Assembly (NCBI GenBank): GCA_019454045.1
Contig: SKCR01032772.1
Location: forward strand, 248,001 to 312,000
Reading direction: 5' to 3'
Length of the DNA: 64,000 nucleotides
Origin: Zanthoxylum bungeanum
Taxonomy: Eukaryota > Streptophyta > Magnoliopsida > Sapindales > Rutaceae
Within the stretch, counting starts at the first letter, position 1, and each line of letters starts with the position of its first letter. Position numbers and translations under genes: made by a program. Shown one piece after another: positions 23,835 to 36,653 of the stretch. The notes beneath the pieces were generated by a model that ran no database searches, had not been told where the DNA came from, and was given only the letters and a program-made list of their open reading frames with translations.

Positions 23835-24857
23835 GCATAACTCTTTTATGTTTGACAAAACTGATCGAAACCCTTCTGATATTTAAAAACTAAATAAAAA
23901 CCCCATGTATGTTAACTTAAATTATCATTTTACAATTTTTTTCCCTTATGGAAAATTTAAATGCTTATAAAATACTTCTCAAAAAAAAATTCCTAGGAAA
24001 TATGAATACGGTAAAATGATGTAAAGTTAAATGTATTGTACTTTTTAAAATTTCATTTATTTCAATCGTTTTAGTTTCTCTATTCTTAATCATTAATGAT
24101 ATTTAAATCATTTTATTTTATTCATATTTCTTAAGCATTTATATTTTTCATAAGAGGCAAATAGTAAAATGATAAATAAAATTAACATATAAGAGAGTTG
24201 CTATAACAGTAAGGAATTTTATTTAGTTTTAAATATTAAAAATTTTTGATTAATTTTATGAAATATAAGAGATTATGCTAATTTTTCTAAGCTAATTATG
24301 CTTGAGTAATAGTGGGTGCAATTTGTGAATCTCATTATTGACAAATCTTTGTAATTCGTGAAAAAAAATTAGTCAACATCTTTACTTTCTAGTTATTTAT
24401 TTTTCTGTTTTTGTCTTTTCAATTCATAAATTTAAAATAATCAAAAGATCAATTCTTTAGACGTAATAAACCTTTATTCAAATAAAGAACAATAAGTGAA
24501 ACCGGGTACGTAACCTACCTAACCAAAGGCCCTCATCTCCCATAAAGAAACAAAAATTGCCTTCTTTTGATCATTACTTATTAGTCTTCCATTACTACTG
24601 AACTGCAGTGACTCTCTTGATTTGCCATTTCTGTCAGCCTGTTAATTTTGATTATCATATATATTTAATATTAACATTACATATCATAATTATTTATTAA
24701 TAAAATATCTTTAAAATAAATATTGTTCTTATTTTCAATAATCATCATAATTTTTTGACATCAAATAGAAATTTTTAATGACGCATTTATCGATGGAAAG
24801 TTTGAATAATAATCTCTATGACAGTTTTCCGAAAGCAGGTAGTTATTATTGGTCCTT
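23835..24857. other. Intergenic DNA, no feature recognised
   Basis: AT-rich sequence with no long frame, transposon boundary or recognised RNA gene. Confidence 0.5.
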
Positions 24858-25012
24858 AAGAAATGTGGCTTGATAGCTTAAGATTTAGAATTTGGTTGAT
24901 CAAATTTTAGGTTCGAATTCAGAGATGTACTTTTTGTAAGAGTCTGAGACAATCGGATATTTTATCTACTCTACTTACCCGGATCTAGTGATTTGACGGC
25001 AAAATTTGCCCA
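24858..25012 (+). mobile_element. Diverged SINE, SINE-1 family copy B
   Basis: A box-B-like GGTTCGAATTC near 24910 is followed by TTGTAAGAGTCTGAGACA and a TTTGACGGCAAAATTT block near 25000. This is the same order as in copy A. No convincing duplication remains. Confidence 0.65.
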
Positions 25013-25285
25013 AGTATAGAAGTGCTTGCGCTGAGCCGCCCTTGTTATTAATTTAACACCATGTAATGTAGAATCAAAATTCCTCTGAAATTGTGGAGAA
25101 GATCCTCTCTTTCATGAACTCTCATCTTTTATGAGTAGAGTTGACCTCGGATTTGGGTATTAGGGCATTAGCAGCACATCAATCCTTGGCATCTTCACAA
25201 CTGACAGATGTGAAGTGAACAAAACTAAGGTCGTGTACATATCAGCTCTGAATGTGTGCTTACTTTTGGCTTCTAGATTTTCAGA

Positions 25286-26400
25286 TTTCTCCAACTTTAG
25301 CGACGGAAATATCTATCTGTAATTTAATAACGGAAATATCTGTCACTAAATATGGCATTAATTTATGATGCACATATTAGCGATGGTAATTTACAGACGG
25401 AAGTAATCCGTCATCAAAGGTGATGCGAATTTATTCGTCACTTATTAACGAAATAATACTGATGAAATAGTGACACAATAATACTGATGGAAATATATCA
25501 ACCGTAAAATTTAGTGAAATTTAATTTTATATACGTCTATTTTTTAATTGAATAAATTAATAAAATACATAATATTTCAATCAGTATTAATTATAAATTA
25601 AGTTATTTATGTTTTTTTGTTTAGTTTCTTTATCTTATGTTTGTATATTTAGTTTAGTTTTGAATCGAATCTTTGTTATTATTATAGTTTTTAAGTTAAT
25701 TGTTTTAATTTGCTATATATAGTTTAGTTTTTAGTAATTTTAGTTTCAGTTTTAGTGGAAATTAGTTTAGGGTTTTGTTGATCTTGAGGGGAAAAATCAC
25801 AGAGTTTTAGATATAATTAGTTTAGAGTTTTGTTTAGATTCAATTAACTTAGGATAGTTGAGTTGATTAATTTGTTTATGGTTAGGTTTTAAAAGTTTTG
25901 TTTTAAAAATAGGATTATTTTTTTAATTTTTTTTTTTTTAGCTTATTTTGCCGGCAGGGACCTTAGGCTTCACACCAAGAGTAAGAATAAGGGTTTGAGA
26001 TATTAACGGTGTCTCATCTAAAAAAAATGGTTGTATTTGAGTGTTGGCCTAGGTGGGGCCAGTCAGCTAGGGGCCCAGGGTGGTCCTCAAGAAGAATATA
26101 TTATAAAAAATATTTTTAATTAATCTACGGACGGATATTTTTATTGATAATTTTTAAATTATAGATAATTTAAATCTCGACAAAATTGACGACGGGTTAG
26201 CAACAACATGGCCAGCATTAAGCGACCAAAATTCCATCACAGTAAAAAAAAAAAAAAAAAAATTTGTCGATTAATATTTAGTGAGCAAGCGTTTATCAAC
26301 GAAATTTTCTCGTCGGTAAAATATTAATTACTAATAGAACTTAAGGGATTATTGAAAAAAATTCCATCGGTAATCCGATGGTTTTTTTTCTTACAATAAT
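25286..26400. mobile_element. Possible CACTA-like non-autonomous remnant
   Basis: The left part has repeated AGCGACGGAAATAT and GACGGAAGTAATCCGTC motifs. The right part carries ACGGACGGATATTT, CTCGTCGGTAAA and ATCCGATGG, ending in TTTTTTTTCTTACAATA. Such GACGGA-type subterminal repeats and a T-rich CTTACA end are seen in decayed plant CACTA elements. The terminal CACTA bases are not preserved, and a Mutator-type origin is possible. A poly-A run lies near 26245-26263. Confidence 0.35.
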
Positions 26401-26406
26401 ACGGAT

Positions 26407-28519
26407 TGTCATGACCAAAAATCGAGGTTGGTGGCATTTAGGTAAATAAAATTGTAAAGGAAAATTTAAAGACCAATTAAAATTGTTAAAAATTCAAAGT
26501 TAAAAATATGTCCCGAGGACTTTAAAATATAAACAAATATGAAATAACGTAGCATAGCTATTAAAATCACAGATAAATATGATCACCTATCATATTTAAA
26601 TAATTTACAATAAAAACAAACTGTCCGATTATATTATGCACCATCTAACAGTTGGTATAATTTGATAATTTAAATACAAGACAGGTAACTCTAAAAACGT
26701 ACTATAAATGAATAGCGAAGCTAGCCCATTCGACAAAATCCAAAGTTCTCAAGGAGATAATCATGCTTCTGACCCTCCAAACAATACCGAGTACTACTTG
26801 AAGGGAAATTAAGGGATGAGCAACCACGTGCTCAATAAGGATTAAAACATACTCATATTAATTGATTTTACAAAAAACACTACATGATTAGTAATAAATA
26901 ACCACTATAGATTATGAAATTTTAAAATATGTATAAACTGTTTTATAAGTCATGATATATATGTGATGCTTGATCAATGGCAGGCACCAAGCCCATAATG
27001 AAACATATATTGTTTGCTTTGGCAGCTTAGAGATTCGTCCAACAACTTAGCTCCTCACGGTTTTGTCTCAGTACAGAGCCTCACCCTCATGAGTAGTTGT
27101 TCGGCTTATAGCCTACCCATATTATTAATTCACAATAATGTGTCAGCCTCTTTCCCTCGAGTCTTCCTATATGCTGTCCTGACCCTTCCACATAAAAAGC
27201 GATCTCTGTTTCTTGATTTTTGTGTAATTCATCATTACATTCGATTTATGCGTATTAAGTGTTTCATAACCTAATTAGCCATAAAATGTGATTAATTTAC
27301 TTGCTTAGGCTATTTAAATGGTTGTTATGTGATTGAGAATTAAAATACAGACTTAATCAGAAATATCATCGAGTAATAATGTGTGTGAAAAAGTGATTGT
27401 AGGCTCGAGATTTGGGTTAATGATGTTGAATTATTATGTGGGTGTATGTATATTGAAAATTGAGTAAAGTTGTAAGTTTTTATAATGAATTGTATAATGG
27501 TAGTCCATATTATAGATGAAACTCAATAGAAATCTCTTTAGGATTACGAGAGCGTTAAGTCACATTTATGGCATATTCTTTCATATACTCTTAGTTAGAG
27601 TCACGTTTCTTATGATAAATTCTTATATCTCTTTAGGCGATCGAGATAATATTAGCGGGACGATATGAAGTTTATCTTTTAAGTAGTATAGCTTGCCAGA
27701 TGCGTAAATAAGCTTATAACATTGATGTTTTTCTAAAGTATATAGTTATATATGTTTTCTTAAATGAATTTTAAGTTTATGAGTTAAATGATTTAATTTT
27801 AGAAAAGCTTATAGTTTGATATGAAAGAGAGGATTAGATATTGATTATATTAGAAATCATGAGTTTGTAGTATATATAAATACTTGCATAACTTTTGAAA
27901 TAAATGAGCGTATATTTTAGAAAATGATTTTTTTAAGTTAGGATACACTCCGTGTACATTTACATGCCAAATTTATTTATCGTGAGATAAGATCTCATGT
28001 TGCCAGTTTCACTCCGGATGTTAGTTATTGCCATGTGAAAGTCCTATGTTGCCAGCATTGCCATTATATCGTCAGTATGTATTTAGATAAATGAATTGTT
28101 TTAGTTTATACATGAGTATTCATTTACAAAATTGAGATTTATAAGAAATGTGATTTATGATTTACAGGAAATGATTATATAATGTTTTATACGTCAATTT
28201 ACAGTTTTATATATATTCATTTGTATTATGAAATACTTATTTGATTTGTTTTGTTACCTATTTATCCACAACATTAAATTGTGATCCATTGCACTAAGTG
28301 TGAGCTTATTCCTTCCTTCATTTTACATGTTCGGGAGATTAGTAGATCTTCCATTTTGTTCTCTACTATTTCTTCATCATATTATTCTATTAGAGAAAGA
28401 CTGTGCCCACAATAAATATTCGTTTGTTATGTTTTGAGATGAATGATATAGTTTTGTCTTCCCTACGTGGGTATATTAATTTGGTTAAGCACAAAACCTA
28501 ATTTTGATACATTGATATA

Positions 28520-28581
<62 letters not shown>

Positions 28582-28697
28582 TTATAAAGTATATTTTAGT
28601 ATTGTATTATAGGGAATTAGTTCATTTTACAGGGAAAATTCTATCAGTTTCACAACTCCATGTCATTCATACCCTATTTATATGGACGGGTGTGACA
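26407..28697 (+). mobile_element. Gypsy-type LTR remnant ending GGGTGTGACA
   Basis: The region from about 27540 to 28697 aligns by eye with 62020-63228 of the clean solo LTR. Shared features are a TTAAATGAATTTTAAG block, the run of TGTTGCCAG motifs, ATTGCACTAAG and the GGGTGTGACA end. The first part starts TGTCATGACC, an LTR-like opening, but 26407-27540 does not obviously match the solo LTR, and flanking 5-mers (CGGAT and TATAG) differ. It is probably a decayed or composite LTR. Confidence 0.55.
28514..28577. repeat. (TA)n microsatellite
   Basis: An almost uninterrupted TA dinucleotide run of about 64 bp with one break near 28525. It lies inside the LTR remnant. Confidence 0.9.
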
Positions 28698-29215
28698 TAT
28701 AGCCATGTGAATAAATTCTAACTTGGGGCTACGTAATAACAAACAAACCCTGCGTATGTTTATAGACTTACATCCAAGGACACACACGTCGTCACTATCT
28801 TAATAACCCTACTTAAGACCGCGTGAACAAGAGCCATTCAGGGCTACATAAACAATTGTCACACATGGCTGCATAAACAAGCAATATGTCCAATTTCATT
28901 TATCATAGTCATTTTCATATTTTAACAAAAATTGGCACTTTGATTTTTATTTTGATAAATATGTCATGCAATATTTTATCAAAAATAAAACATAGTCATA
29001 GCATCATGATGGACGCGCCATGAGTGGAAGACGTGCCATCCCACAATCAAATGTAAAACATGGCTCTAATTAAACTGTGTTTGATAGTATTATAAAAGTA
29101 TAAGCACAAGTCATATAGATGTATTAAATTTAAAAGCACAATTAAGATGAGTATTGAAATCATACCTCAATTAGACGTTCAAAACGCGAAAACGATCTCA
29201 CCATAATGCTCAATG
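28698..29215. other. Spacer between inverted LTR copies
   Basis: Non-coding. It contains spaced GGCTACGTAA, GGCTACATAAACAA and GGCTGCATAAACAA motifs at 28727-28885, which suggests an old tandem repeat. Confidence 0.35.
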
Positions 29216-30060
29216 TGTCACATCTATCAACTTAGGTAGGATATGAATGACTTGGACACATGAAAATCTGTAACAACATCATATATATAATCTATCTTAA
29301 AAGAATCATCAATGATTAAAAGTATATACATCAAGGTATCAAAATAGGCTTTATGTCCATATCAAAATAATACTCCCACGATGAGAAGATATATCTAGAT
29401 CATTCATCTCAAAATACATCAAAAGACTCTCTACTGTTGACCCAACCTTTCTCTAATGGCAGAATATGATGAAGAAACAATAGATGAAAAAAATGAAGGA
29501 TCTACTAATCTTCTGAACCTGTAAAATTTAAGAAAGAAGGAAGCTCATGCTTAGTGTAATGGATCACAGTTTAGTGACATGGATAAACAAGTAACAAATT
29601 GAATTGAATAAGTCTTTCATAATACAAATAAATACATAAATCTGTAAACCAACGTATAAAATATTTCTTAGAAATCACAAGTTTTCTTTCTTATAAATCT
29701 CATCCTGCACAAGAATATTATGCATAAAAAAACTATCCATTCATATATATACACATTCGTGACAATATGGGAAAGTTGGCAACATAAGACATTCCCACAA
29801 TAATAACTAGTATGCGGAGTAAAATTGAAAATGTGAGACTTCATCTCACGGTAAATAATCTGGCACCTATATGTACATGAAGTGCATACTAGCATAAAAG
29901 ACATTTCTAAAACACATGCTCATGTATCTCAAAAATCATGCAAGCTTTTTCATATATTACAAACTCATGATTTCAAACATATTCAATATTCGATCCATTC
30001 TTTCATAGAAAAATATAAACTTTCTAAAAACTAATCATTTAATACATTTATAGGAGCAAA
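29216..30060 (-). mobile_element. Inverted copy of the gypsy-type LTR, truncated
   Basis: It begins TGTCACATC and on the minus strand matches the 3' part of the 26407-28697 and 61090-63228 LTRs: GATCCATTACACTAAG, the AGTAGATCCTTC block and the adjoining segment upstream. It is truncated at about 30055 by a G-rich junction. Confidence 0.55.
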
Positions 30061-30300
30061 TTGGGGGGGGGGGGAGGTTTACCGCTACGCCTACGACGTT
30101 GGCGACCATTACACTGTTGGACTCACAGCCCGTAGAGAGTACGGATAGTCCCACAGAGAGACTAACATGAGAATAAGGGAGTCCCCTTGCAAGGTCTGAT
30201 CTTAAACCCGTTTGAGTTCGGAATGATTCATTACTGATGTCAGTATAATATTTACGCTTGAAAGATATTAGCGACATATTCGCAAGATGGATTTTGATAA
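30061..30300 (-). repeat. 3' end of a Tat/Ogre-like LTR, fragment
   Basis: A run of 12 G residues (30063-30074) starts this piece. The minus strand then matches the end of the Tat-like 5' LTR at 38100-38345: ACTCTCTACGGGCTGTGA, CCAACAGTGTAATGG and TAGGCGTAGCGGTAAA. The rest of that element is not found next to it. Confidence 0.6.
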
Positions 30301-31500
30301 TGCAACATTAGAAGATTTCGACGCGTATTAGCGAATACTATAAAAAATATCGAAGCACATTGGTCACAAAAGAATACAATGAATGTGAAGACTCAAGCGC
30401 CTATTGAAGTAAATCTTGTGGTATTAGATTATGGCTCTCTTTGTAAGTGAGTTTATAATTTAAGTCTCTAAGCTTATAAGACATATGCACATTCATTTAA
30501 ATGCATTAGGGTCATGTGTAAAATATTTTCAACTTTTGAATTCTGCATTTTCTACTCTGAGACCAACATACCGGTCACCCACACCGGCATACCGGTGACC
30601 CTACTCTGTCTTAGGCAGATTTACATGCTCTCTTGAACTGGATTGCTCCACAGTGGTCTCCCATATCGGTCAACTGGAGTTTGCACATCCACTAGAACCA
30701 TGACGGTTCACACTGGTCCCTATATCGGTAAGCAAATCGACATACCGGCCCCCATACCGGCTAGTAATATGATAGTACGCTTTATTCTTCAACATTAATA
30801 TAGCTATTATGTTTTGCACGATCGGCATACTAGCATTTAAGACCGACATATCGGTCTTAGACAGAGAGCATGTGTTGTTTTACACTTTCTCTATAAATGA
30901 GCCCCAAATCTAATTTTGCACTATTACTGAACTTTCATACATTTTCTAACAAGCAAAAATAGAGAGTTTTACTAAACTCATAATTATATTCTCTCATCAT
31001 CAAGCTCACACACTACACCTTCATATCATTTGTAGTGAGATTAGATTTTTTGGATTAACATCTCACACCATTATTTCTTCATTATCATTTATAAGTTATA
31101 ATCTTTCTTATTCAAACACTTGAGGTTGAGAAATCCATTTGTGAGTGAGCATAATCAAAAGGTGATTTGTAAAAGGTTTGTGAGTGAGCCTCTAGGAACA
31201 AAATTCATTATAAATGTTTAAGAGTGAACATAGGGATAAAAATCTGTGTAAAGTTTTGGAGTGAATCTAGGGGACAAAAATCTTGGTTGCGAGTGAGCCA
31301 CAGAAAATTCGGTGGAAGTCGTAGATTCAAATTAGTGGAAAACTTAAAGCACGACTTAGAGGAGTTGACGTAGGCATTATTAGCTGAATCACTATAAATC
31401 CGGTGTCAATTTCTCTAACCCTATCTCTTTAATTTACTTCAAGCTTTATGTTACATTTGCATATTATTTAGCATAACTTGTCTTTGAGGTAATAAATTGT
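30301..31500 (+). repeat. LTR-like sequence with CCGG-rich repeats
   Basis: Degenerate CATACCGGT and ATATCGGTC motifs recur at 30566-30865. A TATAAATGA motif lies at 30892. Spaced GTGAGTGAGC motifs follow at 31140-31300. The order of repeats, TATA motif and this type of leader resembles a copia LTR. No ends or coding parts were identified. Confidence 0.35.
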
Positions 31501-33100
31501 TGGGTTAATCAATTGTAGAAATTGACATAAGCTTAATTGGTAAAGCTACTAACTTACTAGCGTAAAATTGAAAAGATTTAATATTCCGTAATATTAGGTC
31601 ATCACCCAATTCACCCCATCTTGGGTATAGAGTTGTGTTTGTTGTGTGCTTGTAGGTAATTTCAAAAGAGGTATCCCCACACGTATAATGCAATCACACA
31701 CGGAATAACTTATAAAGCGTACAACTTGCACAAGTATGAATTATAAAGATAATAAGCAAAATAAAAGAGGGATCTGGAAATGGAAGGGAGACATAATCCC
31801 TCCCTACACTCCAGCTCTGTCTGGTGTTACAAAAGGCTGTAACATTCGACATATGTCCGACCGACTTAGAATTTGAAATGCATATGCGGTCGGCCATTTA
31901 TCATACATTACTAAGTTCTTAGAATTTTACACATGCGTTGATCACTTTAAAGCATGCCCGATAGGATCTTTAATTTGAATTTCATATTTGGTCGGCGGTG
32001 ATCAGATCCGAAGTTTTTAATAACGAAGAATCTAGGCATTTAATGACAGTTGTGATTTATCTGGTCAAATTTCAGGTTTTCACAGTATATCCGGCTGGAT
32101 TTTAGAGTTAAAGACAAGGTAGGCCGGACATAAGTGATGTCCGGTCGGCTTTTGGATATGTTCCCTGAAGTTCCTTTCCTTCCTTCCTAATACTCATTCT
32201 TGTAATTTCCCAATTTTTTAGAGGGTGTCCTCGGAAGAGACTCATCATCGGACTATGCATAAAAATGCAATATCTACACCCATAATTTATGTTATTCTCT
32301 ATTTAATTTCTGTAGTTTTCTCATTTATATGGGAGTTTTGACTCTTAGTAGATAGTTCCTAGGCCCGTCGTGGTGGACCGATATTGACTGACACAAATAA
32401 TACTTGATCCACATAGTTTATGTTATTGTCTAATTAATATTTATGTCTCTCTCGTTTATGTACTTATTCATGAAATTAATTCATTGGGAAACAATAACAA
32501 TTTATGTGTTATAAAAAGTAAAATTATTTTATATTTGAAACACTAAGAGTGGATCTCATATCCTTAGTATTTTATTTTATTATTGCAATCCAATATAATT
32601 GCTCATTACTTCATTTAATTTAATTTAGTTTTTTATTTTATTTTATTACTCGTATTGTTATTTTATTTTACTAAATTTATTTCACGTTGATCGATCCCGG
32701 ACTCACCAGATTATTTATTATTTCGACACTCTTATATTTAAGAGTAAATAACCACTTTGTAAGTGTGTTAGTTCTTGTTGGTCGTTGACCTCCGGAGGTC
32801 AATCTCAATGCAACAGCTTCTAGGATGCCAAGAGTTTCCAATTAAATCCCCGTGCATTTAACAAAATATTGATATGATTCCGCCTAAATTACGAACTTCC
32901 TATTTAAAACACTACATAAAATTGTCCACCCGGGACTATAATAACCATCACATTCAACATTTCAACTCATATTCACAAACCAATTTTCAATACAATTATA
33001 TAATACGGAATCGATAAATTAACATCCGTAAAAACTCGAAAATATACTTAAATATAAGAAAAGTCCGAGTTCGAGTTCATTACTGCGTGAATGAAATAAA
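31501..33100. other. Non-coding DNA with GTCGG/GCCGG motifs
   Basis: The 31850-32160 part has GGTCGGCCA, GGCCGGACATAAG and GTCCGGTCGGCTTTT. These words recur in the Tat-like LTR at 36780-36945, so a related LTR fragment is likely. The remainder is unassigned. Confidence 0.35.
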
Positions 33101-34800
33101 TTTTATTTTATAAACACTTAAATGATGTTCTTTAAAACTCTTGCCTCCAAAGTTTATTATACAAACAACAGGGTCTAAAGTAAAATATATTCAAAAAAAT
33201 ACGACACAGTTCTTTATTTCCACAGAACTGTTGTCTGATGCTAGGATCCATGTACAGTAGAAGCGAATCTAACGAAAGGAAAAAGTAAATTGAAATCTTG
33301 GGAGACCAGATAAAGGACATCATGACAATTGCACTAGAGTTTTTAAACCAGAAACATTGATCATGAGTGGAGTCAGAACTCAGAAAGAATCTTTACTAAC
33401 TGATAATAAAAAAGATAGGTAATTGTGCAAGAACTTGCAATTCAACTAAAAATTTCTAAAGAAACCTAACCTAACCTAACATACATTGAACTGTAGTTTC
33501 TTTCTCCTGCTAAATCTTTGAAAATTTCTACAATTGTGTTTATAAGCTTTGCTCTAATTTTTTTCCATTTGTAGTTCTATTGTCCTTTGCTTTGAAAAAT
33601 ATCACTTGTTATTACTGTGCTAATTAACTACTGTGGCTTGTCTTAATTGGTGTAAACATCAGGTACAAAATCTCACAAGAAAATCAAACTTATTATAAAA
33701 AGGAAACAAAGCTGCACATGAACTCCTTTGCAGAAAACCTAGAGCTTCACAGAGGAGAACTAGGGCTAGCTAGATGCTGTAACCCGCTACTGTGACAAAT
33801 TTTTCATCTACTTTTCCCACTAGTAGTATATCATGTTGTTTAATTACTTGCTAATTAACACGACAGTGCTAAATCATACAAGGACTTATGTTTTAGACAA
33901 CTGATTACAATTTACAACACATAAGTTAATGCAAATTCAGAAAACAAGTGTTAGTTCATTTACTCTTACTCCGTATAATAGGTCATAGCTTCAATTCCTC
34001 ATGGTGACATTAAACGAGCCTTGTTTTCACATCATTTCGGTCTTGTTCTCATAGCCTTCGAGTATGGTACTATCAGCCTAGTACATGCCTTGTTTTCATC
34101 CATTTGGGATATAGTTAATGATGATCTGCCAAACGAATATTAAACGATAGGATTGTTCAGATTATCTTATTCTTTGTAATAGAATAATATAAATATAATA
34201 AATAAGGAAGAGACTTGAACCTTCTTTAAAAAAAAAAGTTAATACAACTTCGTAAAAGTTAAATAAGACTATTTATTCTATATTAACACACTTTTTTTAC
34301 TTTCAAAAAACAAAAACTTAACCGAAAATAAATTTGAGATAAATGACTTTTGAAACGGATGATTTTGAGTTTTAGATAGGAAATGAGTTTGTGGTCCATT
34401 TAAGTATTAGCTCACATGTAGGTAAATTTATTAATCCGTGAATGAATAGTCTCCTTACAGATCGATTTTAAAGATAAGTTCTAATCGGTTGTAAGAGAAA
34501 AATCTAGTGGTGAAGGGTTATTTGAAAGAGCTAATTAAAGTGGTATCTTTGGTGTAATTCACTCGAATTGTGGAGATCATCAATTTGTCGTTGACGGAAC
34601 TTGGAAATATCTTTTGTGAAGAAATCTCAAGTGCACGTTTCCTCCTTGATCTTCAATCAAATTGTTATAGTTTGACCAACTGTTTATTGCAATAAATTGT
34701 CTATGAATTGATCTTCATGTAAATTGTAATATGAATACAGAATGACACATTGACCTCTCTTAGATATTGTGTGTTTTTTTTTTTTTTTTTTTTTTAATCT
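33101..34800. other. Intergenic DNA, no gene recognised
   Basis: A 63-codon minus frame (33132-33323) resembles nothing I know. There is a short AACCT repeat near 33467-33481 and a poly-T run near 34771-34793. Confidence 0.45.
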
Positions 34801-34839
34801 CAGGTCATTGATAAATTTTTAATAAGTACGCTATTTCAT

Positions 34840-35017
34840 TTTTTTTTGGAATCGTTAAAAATCCCGCCGCCAAATTATTCATTATGGGTTTAAGCGGAAC
34901 AAGTAAAATCTCCGGGTGTCTCAGGCTCTTATAAGAAACGCATTCACTGAATTCGAACTCAGGACTTCAAGCTGAGATCCTTAATCTTATTCCGCCAAAT
35001 CACGCCCCTTATGGACC
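34840..35017 (-). mobile_element. SINE-1 family copy C, perfect 14-bp duplication
   Basis: It is 178 bp, with its A-tail as a T-run on the plus strand at the left. Box B (GAGTTCGAATTC on the minus strand) lies near 34947-34961. It is flanked by GTACGCTATTTCAT at 34826-34839 and 35018-35031, identical. The second unit of the local duplication lacks it and so shows the empty site. Confidence 0.92.
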
Positions 35018-35325
35018 GTACGCTATTTCATCCCTCCTGTTAATTCCATAATTTTTTTTGTTTAAAATAAAAAACACACCATCAAAATGTAAATGTGATA
35101 TTTTAACAAACAAATAAATAAATTTTAATTTTTAAAGGTCTCACATAATTAACTTTATGTAAAAGAACATATTTACTAGTTAACTATGTCTTTTTAATTA
35201 TTTTTTGACACAAAATGAAATGGGAGATTAAGAACATATTTAACACTTAGGTCGTTGATAAATTTTTAATAAGCTATTTCATTCCTTGTGTTAAACCTGT
35301 AAATTTTTTTAAAAAAAAAAATACT

Positions 35326-35360
35326 GTCGAAAAGGAGTCCAAATTGGACTCGTCGAAAAG
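35326..35360. repeat. 17-bp palindrome between 9-bp direct repeats
   Basis: GTCGAAAAG at 35326-35334 and 35352-35360 encloses GAGTCCAAATTGGACTC, a perfect inverted repeat with a central A/T. Unit 1 of the surrounding duplication has no such insert (its CCATCAAAATGTAAATGTG is uninterrupted). The 9-bp duplication size is typical of Mutator-type insertions. Confidence 0.85.
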
Positions 35361-35510
35361 TAAATGTGATATTTTCACAAATAAAGAAATTAGTTTTAAT
35401 TTTAAAAGGTCTCATACAATCAACTTTAAATAAAAGAACACGTTTACTATTTAATAATATATATTTAATTATTTTTTTGATACAAATAATCAAATAGGTA
35501 ATTTAGAATT

Positions 35511-36259
35511 TATTAGGGACCTAATTAAGTGGACCAAAGACAAAATGCAAAGAAAGAGACAAAGTTAATGAAAACCAAGATAAGATGATAAATGAATATA
35601 CAACCTTATTGGTTGAACAATATTTAAGCGCAACACATCATTCCCATTTTATGCTGGATTCATTAGTGCCTTAACTTTTAGGAAACAGTTTTGTGGGACA
35701 CAAAACGCAATATCAAAATAGACTCCAAAAAGTAATGTCCTCAAAATTCAAACCTAGATGATTGCTAGGATGATATATATATATATATATTTTAGGAGAA
35801 AATACTATTTTATTCTTTGAGTTGATTATTTGATTAATTTAATTTTTTAAAATTGCCTAAAAAGTCTATGTTATGTATATATAGTTAATAATCCCATCAA
35901 CCGGTGGAGCTTCACAGTAAAAAATTAAATTCCAATTAAATTGGCACTTAAGGTTCCATTATATCATGTGCTAATTATATTCGAAGAGAAAAAATTATTA
36001 AATAATAATAAAATATTTAATACAACATAGACAAGATGCTTTAAAGATAAATAAAAGGAAGGTATTGGCCTCATTAGAACCTTAATCAATAAACTCAAAG
36101 AGAAAACCTGAGAAAGGAAAGAGTATCGATCTCCAACCAAATCATTATGGAGAAGGAATGCTCATAGTATAAGAAAGTAAAAACCAACCACTGCTCAAGG
36201 CCACTTAACCGACATAGGATAATTCTATACAAAATATACATATATTGTTCTTTCATCAC
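35511..36259. other. Intergenic DNA, no gene recognised
   Basis: AT-rich, with a short AT run near 35776-35790. No boundaries or frames of note. Confidence 0.45.
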
Positions 36260-36480
36260 TTAACAAAAACGATTGCAGGAAAAGCCACAAACATCATTAG
36301 AGAGGGAGGCAGAGATCATGTCAGGATGAGAATCCCACCAAACCAAATATGGGTAATCTATACCTATATTTACTATAATATCAGATATTGAATTAGCTTC
36401 CCGGTAGACATCCACAAAGGCCTTCATAATCATCCACAAGTTGGCTATGGTGGAGGAAAAATCCCACATCTCCATCCATA
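36260..36480 (-). pseudogene. RNase H (reverse-transcriptase-like) domain fragment
   Basis: The minus strand encodes a 71-codon stretch whose centre, VDVYREANSISDIIVNIGID, matches the HVYREANxxAD pattern at the C-terminus of RVT_3-type RNase H domains. Such domains end many plant LINE elements and occur as domesticated host genes. Only the C-terminal part is present, the usual catalytic residues are not seen, and no reverse transcriptase lies nearby. I read it as a LINE or RVT_3 relic. Confidence 0.6.
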
Positions 36481-36653
36481 AATGACACCGAGTAACATAG
36501 TATGTAGAGGCATAAATGAAAATAGAAGAACATATTTATTTGTCACAATCCATATTCACTGTTATGGGGTGAGAGCTAGAGGTGACAATTAAACACCGCA
36601 TATAATCATCTCTAAAAATCCAAAATTTAGGTAAATCGTTATCAAAGTGGCTT

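Larger units (their letters stand above)
34801..35507. repeat. Local direct duplication of about 256 bp
   Basis: Unit 1 starts GTCATTGATAAATTTTTAAT at about 34804 and unit 2 starts GTCGTTGATAAATTTTTAAT at about 35252. Both continue through AAATGTGATATTTT and AAAGGTCTCA to a T-rich TTAATTATTTTTT tract. Removing the SINE and one duplication (192 bp) from unit 1 makes the units similar in length. Confidence 0.8.

Noticed and set aside
28514..28577. Possible origin or structured regulatory element in the TA run
   Set aside because: It is a simple TA microsatellite inside an LTR remnant.
30063..30074. G-run as a G-quadruplex regulatory site
   Set aside because: It is a single homopolymer at an LTR fragment edge, with no spaced G-tracts around it.
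33132..33323. 63-codon minus frame as a possible host exon
   Set aside because: No known family, no conserved motif, and no clear splice partners nearby.
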